A stretch of DNA of 64,000 nucleotides from Myrica gale. Taxonomy: Eukaryota; Streptophyta; Magnoliopsida; Fagales; Myricaceae. Both the position numbers and the translations under genes were made by a program. The stretch lies in NCBI GenBank assembly GCA_963930655.1, contig OZ005618.1:22790501-22854500 (forward strand), written 5' to 3'. Shown here piece by piece: positions 1-10,348 of this stretch (its first letter is position 1; every line of letters begins with the position of its first letter). The notes beneath the pieces are model-generated. The model saw nothing but the letters and a program-made list of their open reading frames with translations, did no database searches and had not been told where the DNA came from.

Positions 1-372
1 TCATTTGCAAAAGTATTCTAGAATACAATGTATCCAATAAAATTCACAAAACTAACATCTAAAATCTCAAAAAAAATCCTACAAAAACTTCAACAACTTT
101 TCACACAAATTCTAATAACTTTTCAAAAAAAAATTCAACAAATCTTCTCTCTCTATTCATTTTTCACCAAATTATAATACATTTTATTAAAAAAAATTAC
201 ATCAAATCATTTCTCTATACTTTTTATGAACACCAATAAAAATTAAACATCTTTAAAAAGTTTAATCAACTTTTACACAAAAATCTATAAAGTTTTAATC
301 TACATGAATATTCACAATTCTATAAAAAAAAAATCTTAAAATTGTTAAAATTCTTTACAAAATGAACATCTC
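1..372. repeat. AT-rich dispersed repeat, minus-like orientation
   Basis: Very AT-rich stretch of short A-runs with words such as aaaattcacaaaactaac and tcaacttttacacaaaaatc. The same texture (CAAAC-rich, A-run-rich, no reading frame) recurs at 5184-5366, 6791-6980, 27380-27610 and 49975-50095, so it is probably one more diverged copy of a MITE-like family. No clear end was found, because the window edge cuts the left side. Confidence 0.35.
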
Positions 373-380
373 AGTTTTAA

Positions 381-539
381 TGGTCCTGGTACGAGTCTGG
401 AGAAGAAAAGGGGTATAGCTGGCGTTCTAGTTCAGGCCAAGCCTCATCAATTGACGTAGCCGTGCATGAGGCGTTGGATCTAATAGGAGCGATTCAGACC
501 ATGCGTCCTGTTGTTACTGGAGTCATACGGTTTGGGTGA
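381..539 (+). other. possible coding fragment, unrecognised
   Basis: A stop-bounded reading frame of about 52 codons opens with TGG after an in-frame TAA at 378 and closes with TGA at 537-539. Its translation has a protein-like composition (for example SSGQASSIDVAVHEALDLIG) and the DNA is visibly richer in GC than its surroundings. There is no ATG at the start and I do not recognise the family. It could be a captured or relic exon, or chance. Confidence 0.2.
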
Positions 540-1603
540 AATCCGAACCCCACGAACTGAGTTGTTATTATCCTCTTTGCGTCACTGGCAGAAAATCTTT
601 TCCTTCTCTCAATTTCTTGATAAAAAGAGGCTTCGCAAACCTGAGAGCTGCAGGTAGATTTAAAGATACCCATTACCTAAATGTTTGCAGAAAACAATCT
701 TTTTGCTTTTAAGGAGAAAAGTAAACTAGATTTAAAAGATCATCAAAGAACAGAGAAAACTACGTTGGACTGGAAAAGGGTACGAGGTTGGAATGTTTTC
801 TCAGACCCAAGTAAATACCCGAAGCCCCATTAAGAACTCGAGGGCTCTTCATGATTTCCACCGCTGCAACTTTGATTACACCGACGTTGGACCCCTCTGG
901 CTTCAATTTTAAAGGCCCATTTCACGTGTGGTGTCTTACTGTCTTTTATGAGAGACAATCACCCACCAAATCTCACCCCCCATGTGTTTTCTCCAAAGTC
1001 TCACCAGCTGTTTCGACGTAATCCCATTTGGTCAAGAAAAGATGTCTACACCAGCTGTTTCGACGTAATCCCATTTGGTCAAGAAGGTCAAGAATGTGAC
1101 AGATTATTTTCCAATTGAGAATATAAAATAATTTGAACAAAGTTTTAGCCAATAATTGACCTATGTCGGCCTAGAGATCTCTCACATGTGCACTCATGTT
1201 CTTACCCTCTTGTTTTTATGAGATTTGACCATTTATTTTCCTTTTCCTAATAACGTGAAGAATCTATACAATAATGTAAATCATGTGTACCTACAAATCT
1301 TATCCCGTCTTAAAAAATTGCGGACCACCGCAATGAAAATGATCAAAATAACGGTGACAATGATACGTCAACCTCTTATAGAATGAATGTAAAATATATA
1401 ATCCGATAATCTCTGATTATAATTCTATTATTCACTAACTGATTCTGTCAAAGGGATTGAGATCTCATTCAAAAAAGAGATATTAAATAGGGATAAAATC
1501 ACTTTGAACCTTCACACTACAAAAAATTTAGACAGAGAACTCAAATTGACTAATTGAAAAAGTTAAAGGACAATGTGTCAAGATTAATAGTTTAGAGTCA
1601 TAT
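540..1603. other. non-genic region with a 37-bp direct repeat
   Basis: No gene is supported here. A 37-bp unit containing ccagctgtttcgacgtaatc occurs at 1002-1038 and again at 1049-1085 with 10 bp between the copies. The rest is unremarkable AT-rich spacer. Confidence 0.5.
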
Positions 1604-1612
1604 TTAATATTT

Positions 1613-2933
1613 AGAAAAATTACACTTTTCGCCCCCGACTATGGGGTACTCGCACTTTGCACCCCATATTATTGATTTCGTGACATTTAGCCCTCCAACT
1701 ACCGCTGGCTGACATTTTGCACCCTGTCGTCTACTTTTTCTTCACTTTGAACAGAAATCAGTACACGTGACACGCACGTGTGACTGACCCCTTTTTTCTC
1801 CCCTTTTACCCCTCATATTGGCATTGAAGAGGTCGACCAGTTGGTGAAGCGATCGACCGGTTCATGTAGCGGTCGACCGGCTCGTTTTAACAGACGACTC
1901 CCAACAGCTATAAACGGCTCGTTTTATGAGAGAGTTTTGTTCTTCAATCTTCATATCAAGAAAAGTGATTCATTTAGTGAGATTGTTCACTAAAGAAGAA
2001 GCTTTGAGAGGGTATAACTCAAGCTTGGTGGGGTTGTGAGTGGTGAGCCCAAAAATCACTTCTACAACAGTTGGTTGAAGCTTCCTAATAATCATCTAGT
2101 TTAAGATCTGCCCTCCTTCGAAATAAATCCTTCACTGATAGAGTTTTCTTTAATATTTGATTGGGCCGGTAACTGTGATGACCATAAAAGCACCTCAGGT
2201 GGTTGCTTTTAAGCTGAGTACATGGCAATGAGAAATTGTTATACACAGCTTATTTGGATGAAATAAATACTTCTAGACTATAGTTTAATTCAAGACATAA
2301 TAACTGTTTAATGTGATAATACAAGTGCTATTAACATTTCTAAAAATTCAGTTCAACATTCTCGAATAAAACACATATATATTAGACACCATTTTATTAG
2401 AGATTTAGCAGAAAATAAAATAATTAATATTGAACATGTTTCATCTGAAAATCAGCTAGCTTACTTATTTACTAAGTCACTGGATATTTCCATATTTGAA
2501 TCTCTAAGACAAGTTGTTGGTGTTTGCTTAATTGAATAATATTGTGTTGTTACATATGATTAATTAGAAAAAAAAATCTAAGTTTGTGATTTTAATTCTC
2601 ACTGATTTTTTTTATCTAATGTGTCGTGAATTTTTCAAGGGAAAAATTAAATTTTTCGCCCCCGACTATGGGGGTACTCACACTTTGCACCCCATATTAT
2701 TGATTTCGTGAAGGGGTAGTCCAGTCATTTCAATGTCAATATGAGGGGTAAAAAGGGATTAGTCGCACGTGCGTGTCACGTATACTGATTTCCATTCAAA
2801 GTAAAGAAAAAGTAGACGACAGGGTGCAAAATGTCAGCTATCGGTAGTTGGAGGGCTAAATGTCACGAAATCAATAATATGATGTGCAAAGTGCGAGTAT
2901 CCCATAGTCGGGGGCGAAAAATATAATTTTCCC
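1613..2933. mobile_element. foldback MULE-like element with 9-bp target duplication
   Basis: Long inverted arms (about 1613-1830 and 2704-2933) carry words such as cgcccccgactatgggg and tgcaccccatattattg in opposite orientation. The direct repeat TTAATATTT lies at 1604-1612 and 2934-2942 immediately outside the ends. A 9-bp target duplication with GGGAAAATTA-like termini is the pattern of Mutator-like elements. A second copy of the left end (2640-2702) sits inside, next to the right arm. The middle holds a copia RNase H relic and a block with ggtcgacc motifs at 1830-1880. No transposase is present, so the element is non-autonomous. Confidence 0.75.
2211..2540 (+). pseudogene. Ty1/copia RNase H fragment (relic)
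   Basis: The conceptual translation reads AEYMAMRNCYTQLIWMK, then a stop, then a frame with CDNTSAINISKN, VQHSRIKHIYIRHHFIRDL and NQLAYLFTKSLD. These are the hallmark blocks of the C-terminal RNase H of copia polyproteins: the AEY helix, the CDN.SA block, the H.R.KHI..R.HFIRD block and the final LTK.L block. Stops and lost residues show it is dead. It lies wholly within the foldback element at 1613-2933 with no LTR around it, which suggests capture or filler DNA rather than an insertion by its own mechanism. Confidence 0.8.
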
Positions 2934-2942
2934 TTAATATTT

Positions 2943-3535
2943 ATATAGTATTTCGAGAAAAAGTTACTTTAACTCAATCAAATAACTGGAGTTGTTTTGT
3001 TATATATTATATCAATGTTCTGATTCATAAAATCCGTGATTAGTGATTAGGAATTGATCCCCGTTTCTACCCAAAAAAAAAAGAGGCGAAATCATAAACA
3101 ATTTAAATTGGTAGTATTCCATTTCATTTTGCCTAAAAGCAAATTATGACGGTGACTAATCACGAGTTTGCATGAATATCTTTCCGTCCATGCAAGTTAA
3201 GTGCATGAAAACACAACCAAGGGTTGTGTTTTTGTTGTAAAATGTTGGGTATGAGAATATGTGTTGGTATTGAGTTTAGTGAAAAGGTGAAGAGAGAGGT
3301 AATTTTTTATAATTTTTGTAATTTTTTATATTTTTTTATGGGAAAGAGAGATTATATTAGAGTATTTTATTAAGAGAGAGATAAAATGTTGGAAATGTTG
3401 AGTTTTGCAAACACAGCATTAGAAACGTATACCAATTTGCTCTTACATAGTAACATAATACAAACACATTCGCGATATTTCTATCAAACCAACCCGACAA
3501 AACCCCATCATAATAATATCGGCCGAAACATGAGC
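2943..3535. other. spacer with AT-rich dispersed repeat
   Basis: No gene is supported. From about 3224 to 3421 there is an AT-rich unit (tattgagtttagtgaaaagg, then gaagagagaggtaatttttt, then gagagagataaaatgtt). It recurs almost word for word at about 8560-8720 and loosely at 60240-60480. The 3'UTR of the minus-strand LRR gene probably extends into the right end. Confidence 0.5.
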
Positions 3536-4624
3536 CTAGCAAGCTTTTAGTGGCTTCCCGCAAAGACAGTCGTTGTAAACAAACGACGACGCTTCGAGGT
3601 GATCAAACGGTGACCCGGCTGGTATTCGCCCACAGAGGTGGTTATGGCTCAAATCCAAGTGTCCGATATATGAAGCAGAAGACACTGATTTCGGTATCGA
3701 ACCCCTCAAATTGTTATAGGATAAGTCAAGTACCGTAAAGTACGATCTCGGGCCAAAAACATCTGGTATGTTCCCGTTAAGCGCGTTTCGGCTCAAATTC
3801 AAGTCGCTAATCCCGGAGTTAAACAGGCTAGATGGTATATTGCCCGATATTTTATTGCCATCCAGGTTTAATGTCGAGAGAACGGCCATTCTACCGAGTG
3901 ACTCTGGGATTGAACCCGAGATCTGATTCATGGAAAGATCCAGATCCGCAAGGCGGTAAATTCGGGAAATCGAACTCGGTATTGGCCCGGTGAGCTGGTT
4001 GCGACTCAGCAAAGCCCGGCTCAGCATCCCGAGTCTCTCGAAATTTCGGGGAAGCTCGCCTGAGAGCCGGTTGTTTCGGAGATCGAGGTGCATCAACGAT
4101 GTCAGATTAGTGATGGAAGGTGGGATTCCACCGGAGATGAGATTATCTGCGAAGTTGAGGACAGTGAGCCGCTTGAGTTGGCCGATACCAGCAGGAAGCT
4201 CTCCCGAGATCCGGTTTCCAATAAGATCCAAGATTCGGAGAAAGGGAAGGGAGGTGATGCACCGTGGAATCTCGCCCGAGATTCCCTTCCAGTCAGCAAT
4301 GGTGACGGAGGAGAGTCGCGTAAGCCTGCAGATGGAGCTTGAGATGTAGCCCGTCATGTAGCCGGAGCGGTGGGATCGCTCGAGCTCCTGGGACTCTCCA
4401 CGGAGGTTAATATCGGCGACCTGGTGGCTCTCCGAGTCGCAGCTCACGCCGTACCACTTGTGACAACAGTCGGTACCCGTCCACGAGCTAAAGATGCCCA
4501 AATGAGGCTCTTTAAGCGCCGCCTTGAAGGCCAGCAGTGCTGCCCGGTCTGACGGTGGACAGCCCTCGACAATCGCCGAACTAAGGGCAAGTAGTGCCAG
4601 CGTCAAAAACCAAACTTCACCCAT
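3536..4624 (-). CDS. DRT100-like leucine-rich repeat protein
   Basis: This single exon encodes 362 residues, close to the usual length of the DNA-damage-repair/toleration 100-like family. The ATG at 4624 is chosen because it opens a signal peptide (MGEVWFLTLALLALSSA). An upstream in-frame ATG at 4720 would only add a leader whose RERERE stretch comes from a CT microsatellite, so it is better read as 5'UTR. After the signal come the LRR N-cap with CPPSDRAALLAFKAAL and a paired-cysteine segment (SWTGTDCCHKWYGVSCD), about nine plant-type LRRs (LxxLDLxxNxxSGxIP), and a short C-cap with paired cysteines ending CLCGKPLKAC. There is no transmembrane helix or kinase domain, so it is predicted to be secreted or cell-wall located. 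The family name comes from a bacterial complementation assay; the role in plants is unclear. Confidence 0.9.
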   Translation of the reverse strand: MGEVWFLTLALLALSSAIVEGCPPSDRAALLAFKAALKEPHLGIFSSWTGTDCCHKWYGVSCDSESHQVADINLRGESQELERSHRSGYMTGYISSSICRLTRLSSVTIADWKGISGEIPRCITSLPFLRILDLIGNRISGELPAGIGQLKRLTVLNFADNLISGGIPPSITNLTSLMHLDLRNNRLSGELPRNFERLGMLSRALLSRNQLTGPIPSSISRIYRLADLDLSMNQISGSIPESLGRMAVLSTLNLDGNKISGNIPSSLFNSGISDLNLSRNALNGNIPDVFGPRSYFTVLDLSYNNLRGSIPKSVSSASYIGHLDLSHNHLCGRIPAGSPFDHLEASSFVYNDCLCGKPLKAC

Positions 4625-4643
4625 CTCTCTCTCTCTCTCTCTC
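4624..4643 (-). repeat. (CT)10 microsatellite in the 5'UTR of the LRR gene
   Basis: Ten CT units (GA on the gene strand) directly precede the chosen start codon. GA tracts are common in plant 5' leaders. This tract also explains the RERERE stretch of the longer reading frame. Confidence 0.85.
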
Positions 4644-5490
4644 GACTGTGTGAGCTTATCTGCGAGCCTGCGAGGCAGTGAATGGGATGTCAGAGACGTT
4701 GGGGAGTGAAGCACGGACATGGAACTAAACTAACTACGTTTATATGTAGAGTCTGACAGTCCTTTTGTGACGATTTTGCCCCTAACGTGGATTTGTAGAT
4801 TGGCATGAATCTTAAAAAAGAAATACAAAACTGATACCTAAAAATCGATATAATTCCCGTAATATAACTGGCACTAAATTAATTTTTGCGGCTGATTTTA
4901 CATTTATTTTTTTTAAAAATTAATTATTTTTTATTTATTTATTTGGTGGCTTGAGATATTGATTGACACGTGGTTCTTGTGTCGTGCTTCCGGGAATTTT
5001 CACTATGTTCCTTGTCACGTAAATTGAATTATCGGAGACCAGCACGTGATGTTTTTTTTGTTATTATTTTGAAGGAAAAAATTGGATAAGATTTTAAAAT
5101 TCCTGTTCTCAAATTTTGTATGGGTGTAAAAGGATAATTACAAAGCTTTTTCTATTACCTTGGGATAGGCGGGCTGGTAATTAAGGGCATGTTCGTTTAG
5201 GTAGAATCTTCAGGATTTTTTGAATCCTCAAGATTCTACAACCAAACATAATTTTTCACACCACATGAATATAACTACAACACGCATGTCAATAAAGTTA
5301 ACATCACATAAAAATTCTAAAAACACAAAAATTTTTCCCAATACACCTTAACCAAACACACTCTTAGAGGTTCAAAAGGGCACCATGACCAACTGTTGCC
5401 ACCCACTTCATTGAATTATCGGACCGTCGGTTGAGCTATAATGTAAGGGTCGGCGTACCATGTTCTATTTTGCAGATCAACCAGTCAAAC
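4644..5490. promoter_or_regulatory. upstream region of the DRT100-like gene
   Basis: This holds the 5'UTR and promoter of the minus-strand LRR gene and then AT-rich spacer. I cannot point to a convincing TATA box or a defined regulatory site. A MITE-like repeat occupies 5184-5366. Confidence 0.4.
5184..5366. repeat. MITE-like AT-rich repeat (GTTCGTTT/AAACAC ends)
   Basis: The unit starts gggcatgttcgtttagg and ends ttaaccaaacacactctta, so the ends are short imperfect inverted repeats of the GRGYRTGTTYGGTT kind. The inside is A-rich with aactacaacacgcatgtcaa and aaagttaacatcac. The same inner words occur at 6791-6980. The end type resembles Tourist/PIF-Harbinger MITEs, but the 3-bp target site is not clear. 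Confidence 0.5.
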
Positions 5491-5500
5491 TTAAAATTTA

Positions 5501-5951
5501 GAGTTAGTTATATTTTAAAATCATGGGATTTTGGGAGTTTGACATTTTGCAACTATTTTTTTAATTTTGACACATTTCACCTATGTAATTATAGGTTATT
5601 TTGATTTGTACCCGTTGTTTATTTATTTTTTTTAAATGAACATAAATCTCAATCACGTAACTCACTTGTCTATTTTACCCTTGATATTCAAAATTGATTA
5701 ATTACATTTTTCACGCATGTAATTTTTGGGGTATGATACTTTGTACCCATTCTTTTATTTTTTTAGATACATTATACCTGTGTATTTTGTACGTGATTGA
5801 TTTTTCCGTTCGAAATAACAGATAAATTGACAGAATGGTGCAAATCGAAATAAGTAAGAATCACGGGAGTAAACTGTGTCAAAATTGAAAAAAAAATGAG
5901 ATACAAAGTGTCAAAACTCCTAAACCACGTGAGTACAAAGTGTAATTAACA
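5501..5951. mobile_element. foldback MULE-like element with 10-bp target duplication
   Basis: The left end gttagttatattttaaaatc pairs with the right end gagtacaaagtgtaattaac, and further inside gttttgacactttg-like words occur in both orientations. TTAAAATTTA stands directly outside at 5491-5500 and 5952-5961, although such an AT-rich word is weaker evidence than a GC-containing one. The centre (5640-5850) carries further arm-like words, so it may be a nested or rearranged copy. There is no coding sequence. It is the same family as 24479-24850, with which it shares cgtgattga...tttcgtt and gtgcaaatcgaa. Confidence 0.65.
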
Positions 5952-5961
5952 TTAAAATTTA

Positions 5962-6790
5962 ATTACTGTTGAAAATTTTAAAAATCAAATGTAAGATTTT
6001 AAGCACAAATTATCGTATATTTTATAATTTGCACCTTAAACTATCATATTTGATACATTATACCTACAAACTACTTCTTAACACATTTCACCTTCATACT
6101 ATTTATGATCCACTGAAGTAACACTTGCAGGCCTCCCGTCTCCATAGACTGTTACTGAGGTTCTTCGGCCGGTGCAACTAACCTTCGAACTGATCTTGAA
6201 CAAAAGGTTAGGTCCACTGAACGTCATTGTAGATTGCAATCTGCCATTGTAGATTGCAATCTGCCCCACAGTACCTGAATCTTTGTCTTCCTGAGTGAGT
6301 CTTCAGATTTGTTCTTCAAGAAAGTAGAATATGATCTAGATGGTCCACTTCCCAATATCATTACTCTCTACAAGCTGATCCACTAATCAAGCTAAAGATC
6401 ATTTTGTGGCCATGGATTCTCTGGATGAAAATCCAGTGAATATTTTGTTTTGGTAAAAGACTCTGTATTTGTTAATTATGATTAGACTGGAACAAGTTCA
6501 ACCAGTACCCACCACAAGAAAGATCATGGAAGTAGGCTCCATTAATTTTGTGGAAGCTACACGAGTGAGGGCAACCTATTATCTGTCATTCCTACCAAAC
6601 AAGTTCAAAAAAATGCAGATTTTTTAAGACACTTGCTACCATTCCTTTCAGCCTTCTTTCTTTTGGCTGGGCAGAGACGCTAAAAGCTGACCTCAAAGAT
6701 CAAGGTAATGGTTTTTGACCCATAAATAGGTTGTTTACTGCTTCGTTTTGGTATATTTCATTTGAGTCATTCTTGTTAAGATGAAGCCTC
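5962..6790. other. non-genic; single repeat arm and a short tandem duplication
   Basis: About 6018-6112 is one arm of the foldback family (ttgcaccttaaactatcata and following) with no partner nearby. At about 6227-6263 the word attgtagattgcaatctgcc occurs twice in tandem. I recognise no gene in the remainder. Confidence 0.45.
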
Positions 6791-6980
6791 AGGGGCGGTT
6801 CGTTTATGCAATATTTTTAGGATTTTTTTATATTCTCATAACACAAAAATCTTACAACCAAACATTATTTCTAACCTCACATAAAAATAACTACAACACT
6901 CATACCAATAAAGTTAACATCACTAAAAAATTCTCAAAAAACAAAAAATCCTCACAACACACCTAACCGAACACACTCAT
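6791..6980. repeat. MITE-like AT-rich repeat, second copy
   Basis: It begins aggggcggttcgtttatgca and ends ctaaccgaacacactcat. Inside, aactacaacactcataccaa and aaagttaacatcac match the copy at 5184-5366 in the same orientation. There is no coding sequence. Confidence 0.5.
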
Positions 6981-8250
6981 ACTATTTAAAAGTTTATTTC
7001 TTTATATATTTAGCAGTCCCGAGCCTCATATTGAGTTAAAAGTGGACATAAGAGACTGCACCACGTGGGTGTCGGAGGATGAACTGTCAAGCACTATCCT
7101 CTATCCCCATGGGACAGTGATCAAGTCAAATGGTGATTTCTAACTCCCATAAAGCCAAGAACCCTTACTCTCTTCATAGCCCTTCTACTGTATCTACGAC
7201 AAAAATACTGCAATTTTTACTCCTAAAGGTGAATAAAAGAATTCAGAACTGGTGACCAAGCAACAATAAACTTTTTAAGTGGTGATCCGTTGATGCACAT
7301 GACTCCGCAGCGAGATGCACATGACTCTGCAGCGAGGAACCATGATCAACATTGGTGCTAGAAAACAGGAACCCCACAAGACCAGTAAAGAAAACAAACA
7401 ACTTATGCAGGTTATTCTAATCAACTTCACCCTGCCCTTTTGCCGAGAAAAGCATGTCTTTCTGTCTTTTTCAGGGTTCTTTCATTAGTATATTTACAAC
7501 TTATGCAGGTTATTCTAATCAACTTATGCAGGTTCCAAATTATTATTATTTTTCTGGAGAAATATTTATGAAAGTCTCCTAGCCACCCCACAGGAAATCT
7601 GTAGGAAGGTCATCGGCAGGTTGAAAGAAAACAATGGAAAACAACCATCAAGATTGTTGCCTTCAATATAACAAGTTCCGACAGCCCCACAATTCAAACT
7701 TAATAAAATAAATGACAAATCATGAGATTGGCAAACAACGTGCGAGCAAAACCCAGATGTTCAATGGTGATGATTAGGTTCACAATGTGATTTTTCTTTA
7801 ATAAAAGATCCATTAATGTCTGACAAAACCAGTTAAAGGCCATTGGATGTTACAATATTAACCTCGTTACAAGACAAAAAAAAAGTCAAAAATAGTGTTA
7901 AAAGAATCTTAAATAGTAGATTTCTTGTCTCCCAACGTTCAGATGTTTCTTAGAAGGAATAGAAATTCTCTTCAATATGTTGCGCTGAGTTAGATGGGCA
8001 ATATATAAATCCCACCATATTCAATATTGTCTGTATTTAATTACTGAATATTGTAGACCGAAAACAAGAAATTTTGAATTAGAATTGAACAGATTGATAT
8101 CAGGTTTTCCTTCAATAAAATGATTGGGATTAAGCATGTGGTAGAGATCTCTTGCCCTCCCAACGCTTGATGGTTCTTGGGAGAGGAGGGTTCCATAATG
8201 TTTTAGTCATTTCAAACTAACACGCAATCAAACAAAAAGCGTGATTTAAG
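6981..8250. other. non-genic region with small duplications
   Basis: No gene is supported. The word gatgcacatgactcygcagc occurs twice in tandem near 7293-7337, and acttatgcaggttattctaa occurs near 7400 and again near 7500. Two diverged segments with tctcttgccctcccaacgct-like text occur near 7920 and 8140. Confidence 0.4.
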
Positions 8251-8574
8251 ACCTTTTAAACGATGTCAGGGCAGCAGATTTGGCACAGCTTCAGGGTCAG
8301 ACACTTTTTCTTGTCTCGTAATTTGCCGACCACACTCTTCGTATTCTCTTTTGCACGTGAGGGTGGGTTTGTGTGGTAAAATTTTTGGTATTGGGTTTAG
8401 TGTTGGTATTGGACCTTTTAAACGATGTCAGGGCAGCAGATTTGGCACAGCTTCAGGGTCAGACACTTTTTCTTGTCTCGTAATTTGCCGACCACACTCT
8501 TCGTATTCTCTTTTGCACGTGAGGGTGGGTTTGTGTGGTAAAATTTTTGGTATTGGGTTTAGTGTTGGTATTGG
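8251..8574. repeat. exact 162-bp tandem duplication
   Basis: Copy 1 is 8251-8412 and copy 2 is 8413-8574. I see no differences between them. The unit starts accttttaaacgatgtcagg and ends gtttagtgttggtattgg, and the sequence after copy 2 continues the AT-rich repeat that also occurs at 3224-3421. It is either very recent or an assembly duplication. Confidence 0.9.
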
Positions 8575-10348
8575 GTTTAGTGAAAAAGTGAAGAGAGAGA
8601 TAATATTTTATAGTTTTTGTAATTTTTTATATTTTTTTATGGAAGAGAGAGAGATTATATTGAAGTATTTTATTAGGAGAGAGATAAAATTTTGAATAAA
8701 ATTTTAGTGACAAACGCAGCCGAAGTCAATTACAGCCGGCCGCAGCCAGAACCTCCGTTTCAGCCAGAATTATGGGATCCAGTTTTGAATTTGTAGAATA
8801 GAGAGCCCTTCCACATTTATGAAAATTACCTAAATATAGGCCTCACCTACAATTATTTGCCCGAAATTGCAAACGCGGAAACAGATCTTACGGAGCCTGT
8901 TCACTTAATTTTATTATTATCATTAAGACCCTTATGCAAACGAATTCAATGATATTCTAATTTCATATAAGTGAAGAGTAACAACCATTACTTGCTCTTT
9001 CTTTTTTAAAAATAAAAAATAAAATAAAATCTTTTTATGTGAAAAGGAAAAAGAGATGGACAAGCAATTCAACTGGGTAAACTTAAATTTCAGCTCCATC
9101 GTCATTTGTTCTAGTAGTCAAAATTTGTGTAGCTGACGATTGGGGCATGTGCAGTGCCTGCGACGTGCCGTTTAAGGACCATTAGCTGCTTAATTTCCTT
9201 TTCCCATGGAACAATTGGGTGAACCTTAAATCATGCTTTACGCATCATAAACACGACAAGATTTGTTTGTGAGATAACTGAGGCCAAAAGTTTCCACCAT
9301 CTTCTTCTTCTTTCCCTTCCCCCTCCCCTTTCTGGAAAACATTTTCTAGCTGAAAATGTTGAATTTGTAACACTTGGCATCATTGGAATGGATCCGAAGA
9401 ACCATTTGGATAAGAAGACACTGTTACAAGTGTCTTTTAACACATCTTGGTCTACTTATTTTTGATGATTTAGTAGTCTTCGATCTGTCTGAGGAACACA
9501 GCCGGTAGTTATACTGCTGACAAGGATCCAAGTTCTGAAGCTTGTAAAACTCTTAAAGAAATGGAAAATATTACGGCAAGGACGGACAATAGTAGCACCC
9601 TCTTGTTTTTCCCCTTTTTTTTTACCAATTAATTTTCCCATTTACCAATAATTGCCCCAAGAAACGGCATATTACCTCTCCAGCAGCCAATTTACCACTC
9701 AAGTTTTGCTCTTAAAAGATTCATTGTAACATTCAAAGGATTACAAACTTATAATATTTCCCAGGTCAGATCCGACGTATACTCTGGTACAACGGGATGA
9801 CCTCCATCACTAATAATCGAGGCAGCCTGAGCTAAGATGTGTACATAAACAGAAGGGCAGCAGAGTAGAACATTCAATGCCTCTGGCATAGTGACTACAG
9901 CTAAATATGCCAGCTAAATTACAAGTAATGCACACAGTATTTGCGATTATGAGAGGATGAAAAAGTGAATAGAGATAATTTGAATGAATATTTTTTATGT
10001 TTATTGTAACGAACAAAAGATGATTTGATGAGAAAAAAATAGATTATTTTGTAGTCATTTAATTAGGCCAAAATTTTGGAGTGGGACACAAACACTGACA
10101 AGAATATGACAAATTCTAAACCATATCATACGCCCAGAAAATGAATGATCTGTAATAAGGGCTTGCCATACATTGTACTAGTTTTAGCTGAGTACATGGG
10201 GTTAAATATTTCACCAAACTGGACACTACTCAAGCCATCATACTGAGGAAAAGTGTTAGCAACTACAAAAAAAATTACTAGTGCTTATGTTAAAGGCTTT
10301 AAGTAGCTAATTTGTACGTAATCTATACAAAAGAAGCTAAAAGTTGAG
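8575..10348. other. region downstream of the FRS4-like gene
   Basis: From 8575 to about 8720 is a copy of the AT-rich repeat also seen at 3224-3421. The rest, up to the FRS4 stop codon, contains no supported gene. Part of 9700-10348 is presumably FRS4 3'UTR and flank. A diverged MITE-like unit sits at 9925-10095. Confidence 0.45.
9925..10095. repeat. MITE-like repeat shared with 21245-21425
   Basis: The words agagataatttgaatgaata, tttttatgtttattgtaacg and aaagatgatttgatgag match the second copy at about 21300-21370 in the same orientation. The right end reads ggccaaaattttgg, like the ctaaaattttggg end of the other copy. It is non-coding. Confidence 0.5.

Noticed and set aside
1513..1530. CACTA transposon terminus (cactacaaaaaa)
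   Set aside because: One short AT-rich match without a partner end or target duplication.
3990..4709. Plus-strand frames across the DRT100-like gene
   Set aside because: They are shadows of the real LRR coding sequence on the opposite strand.
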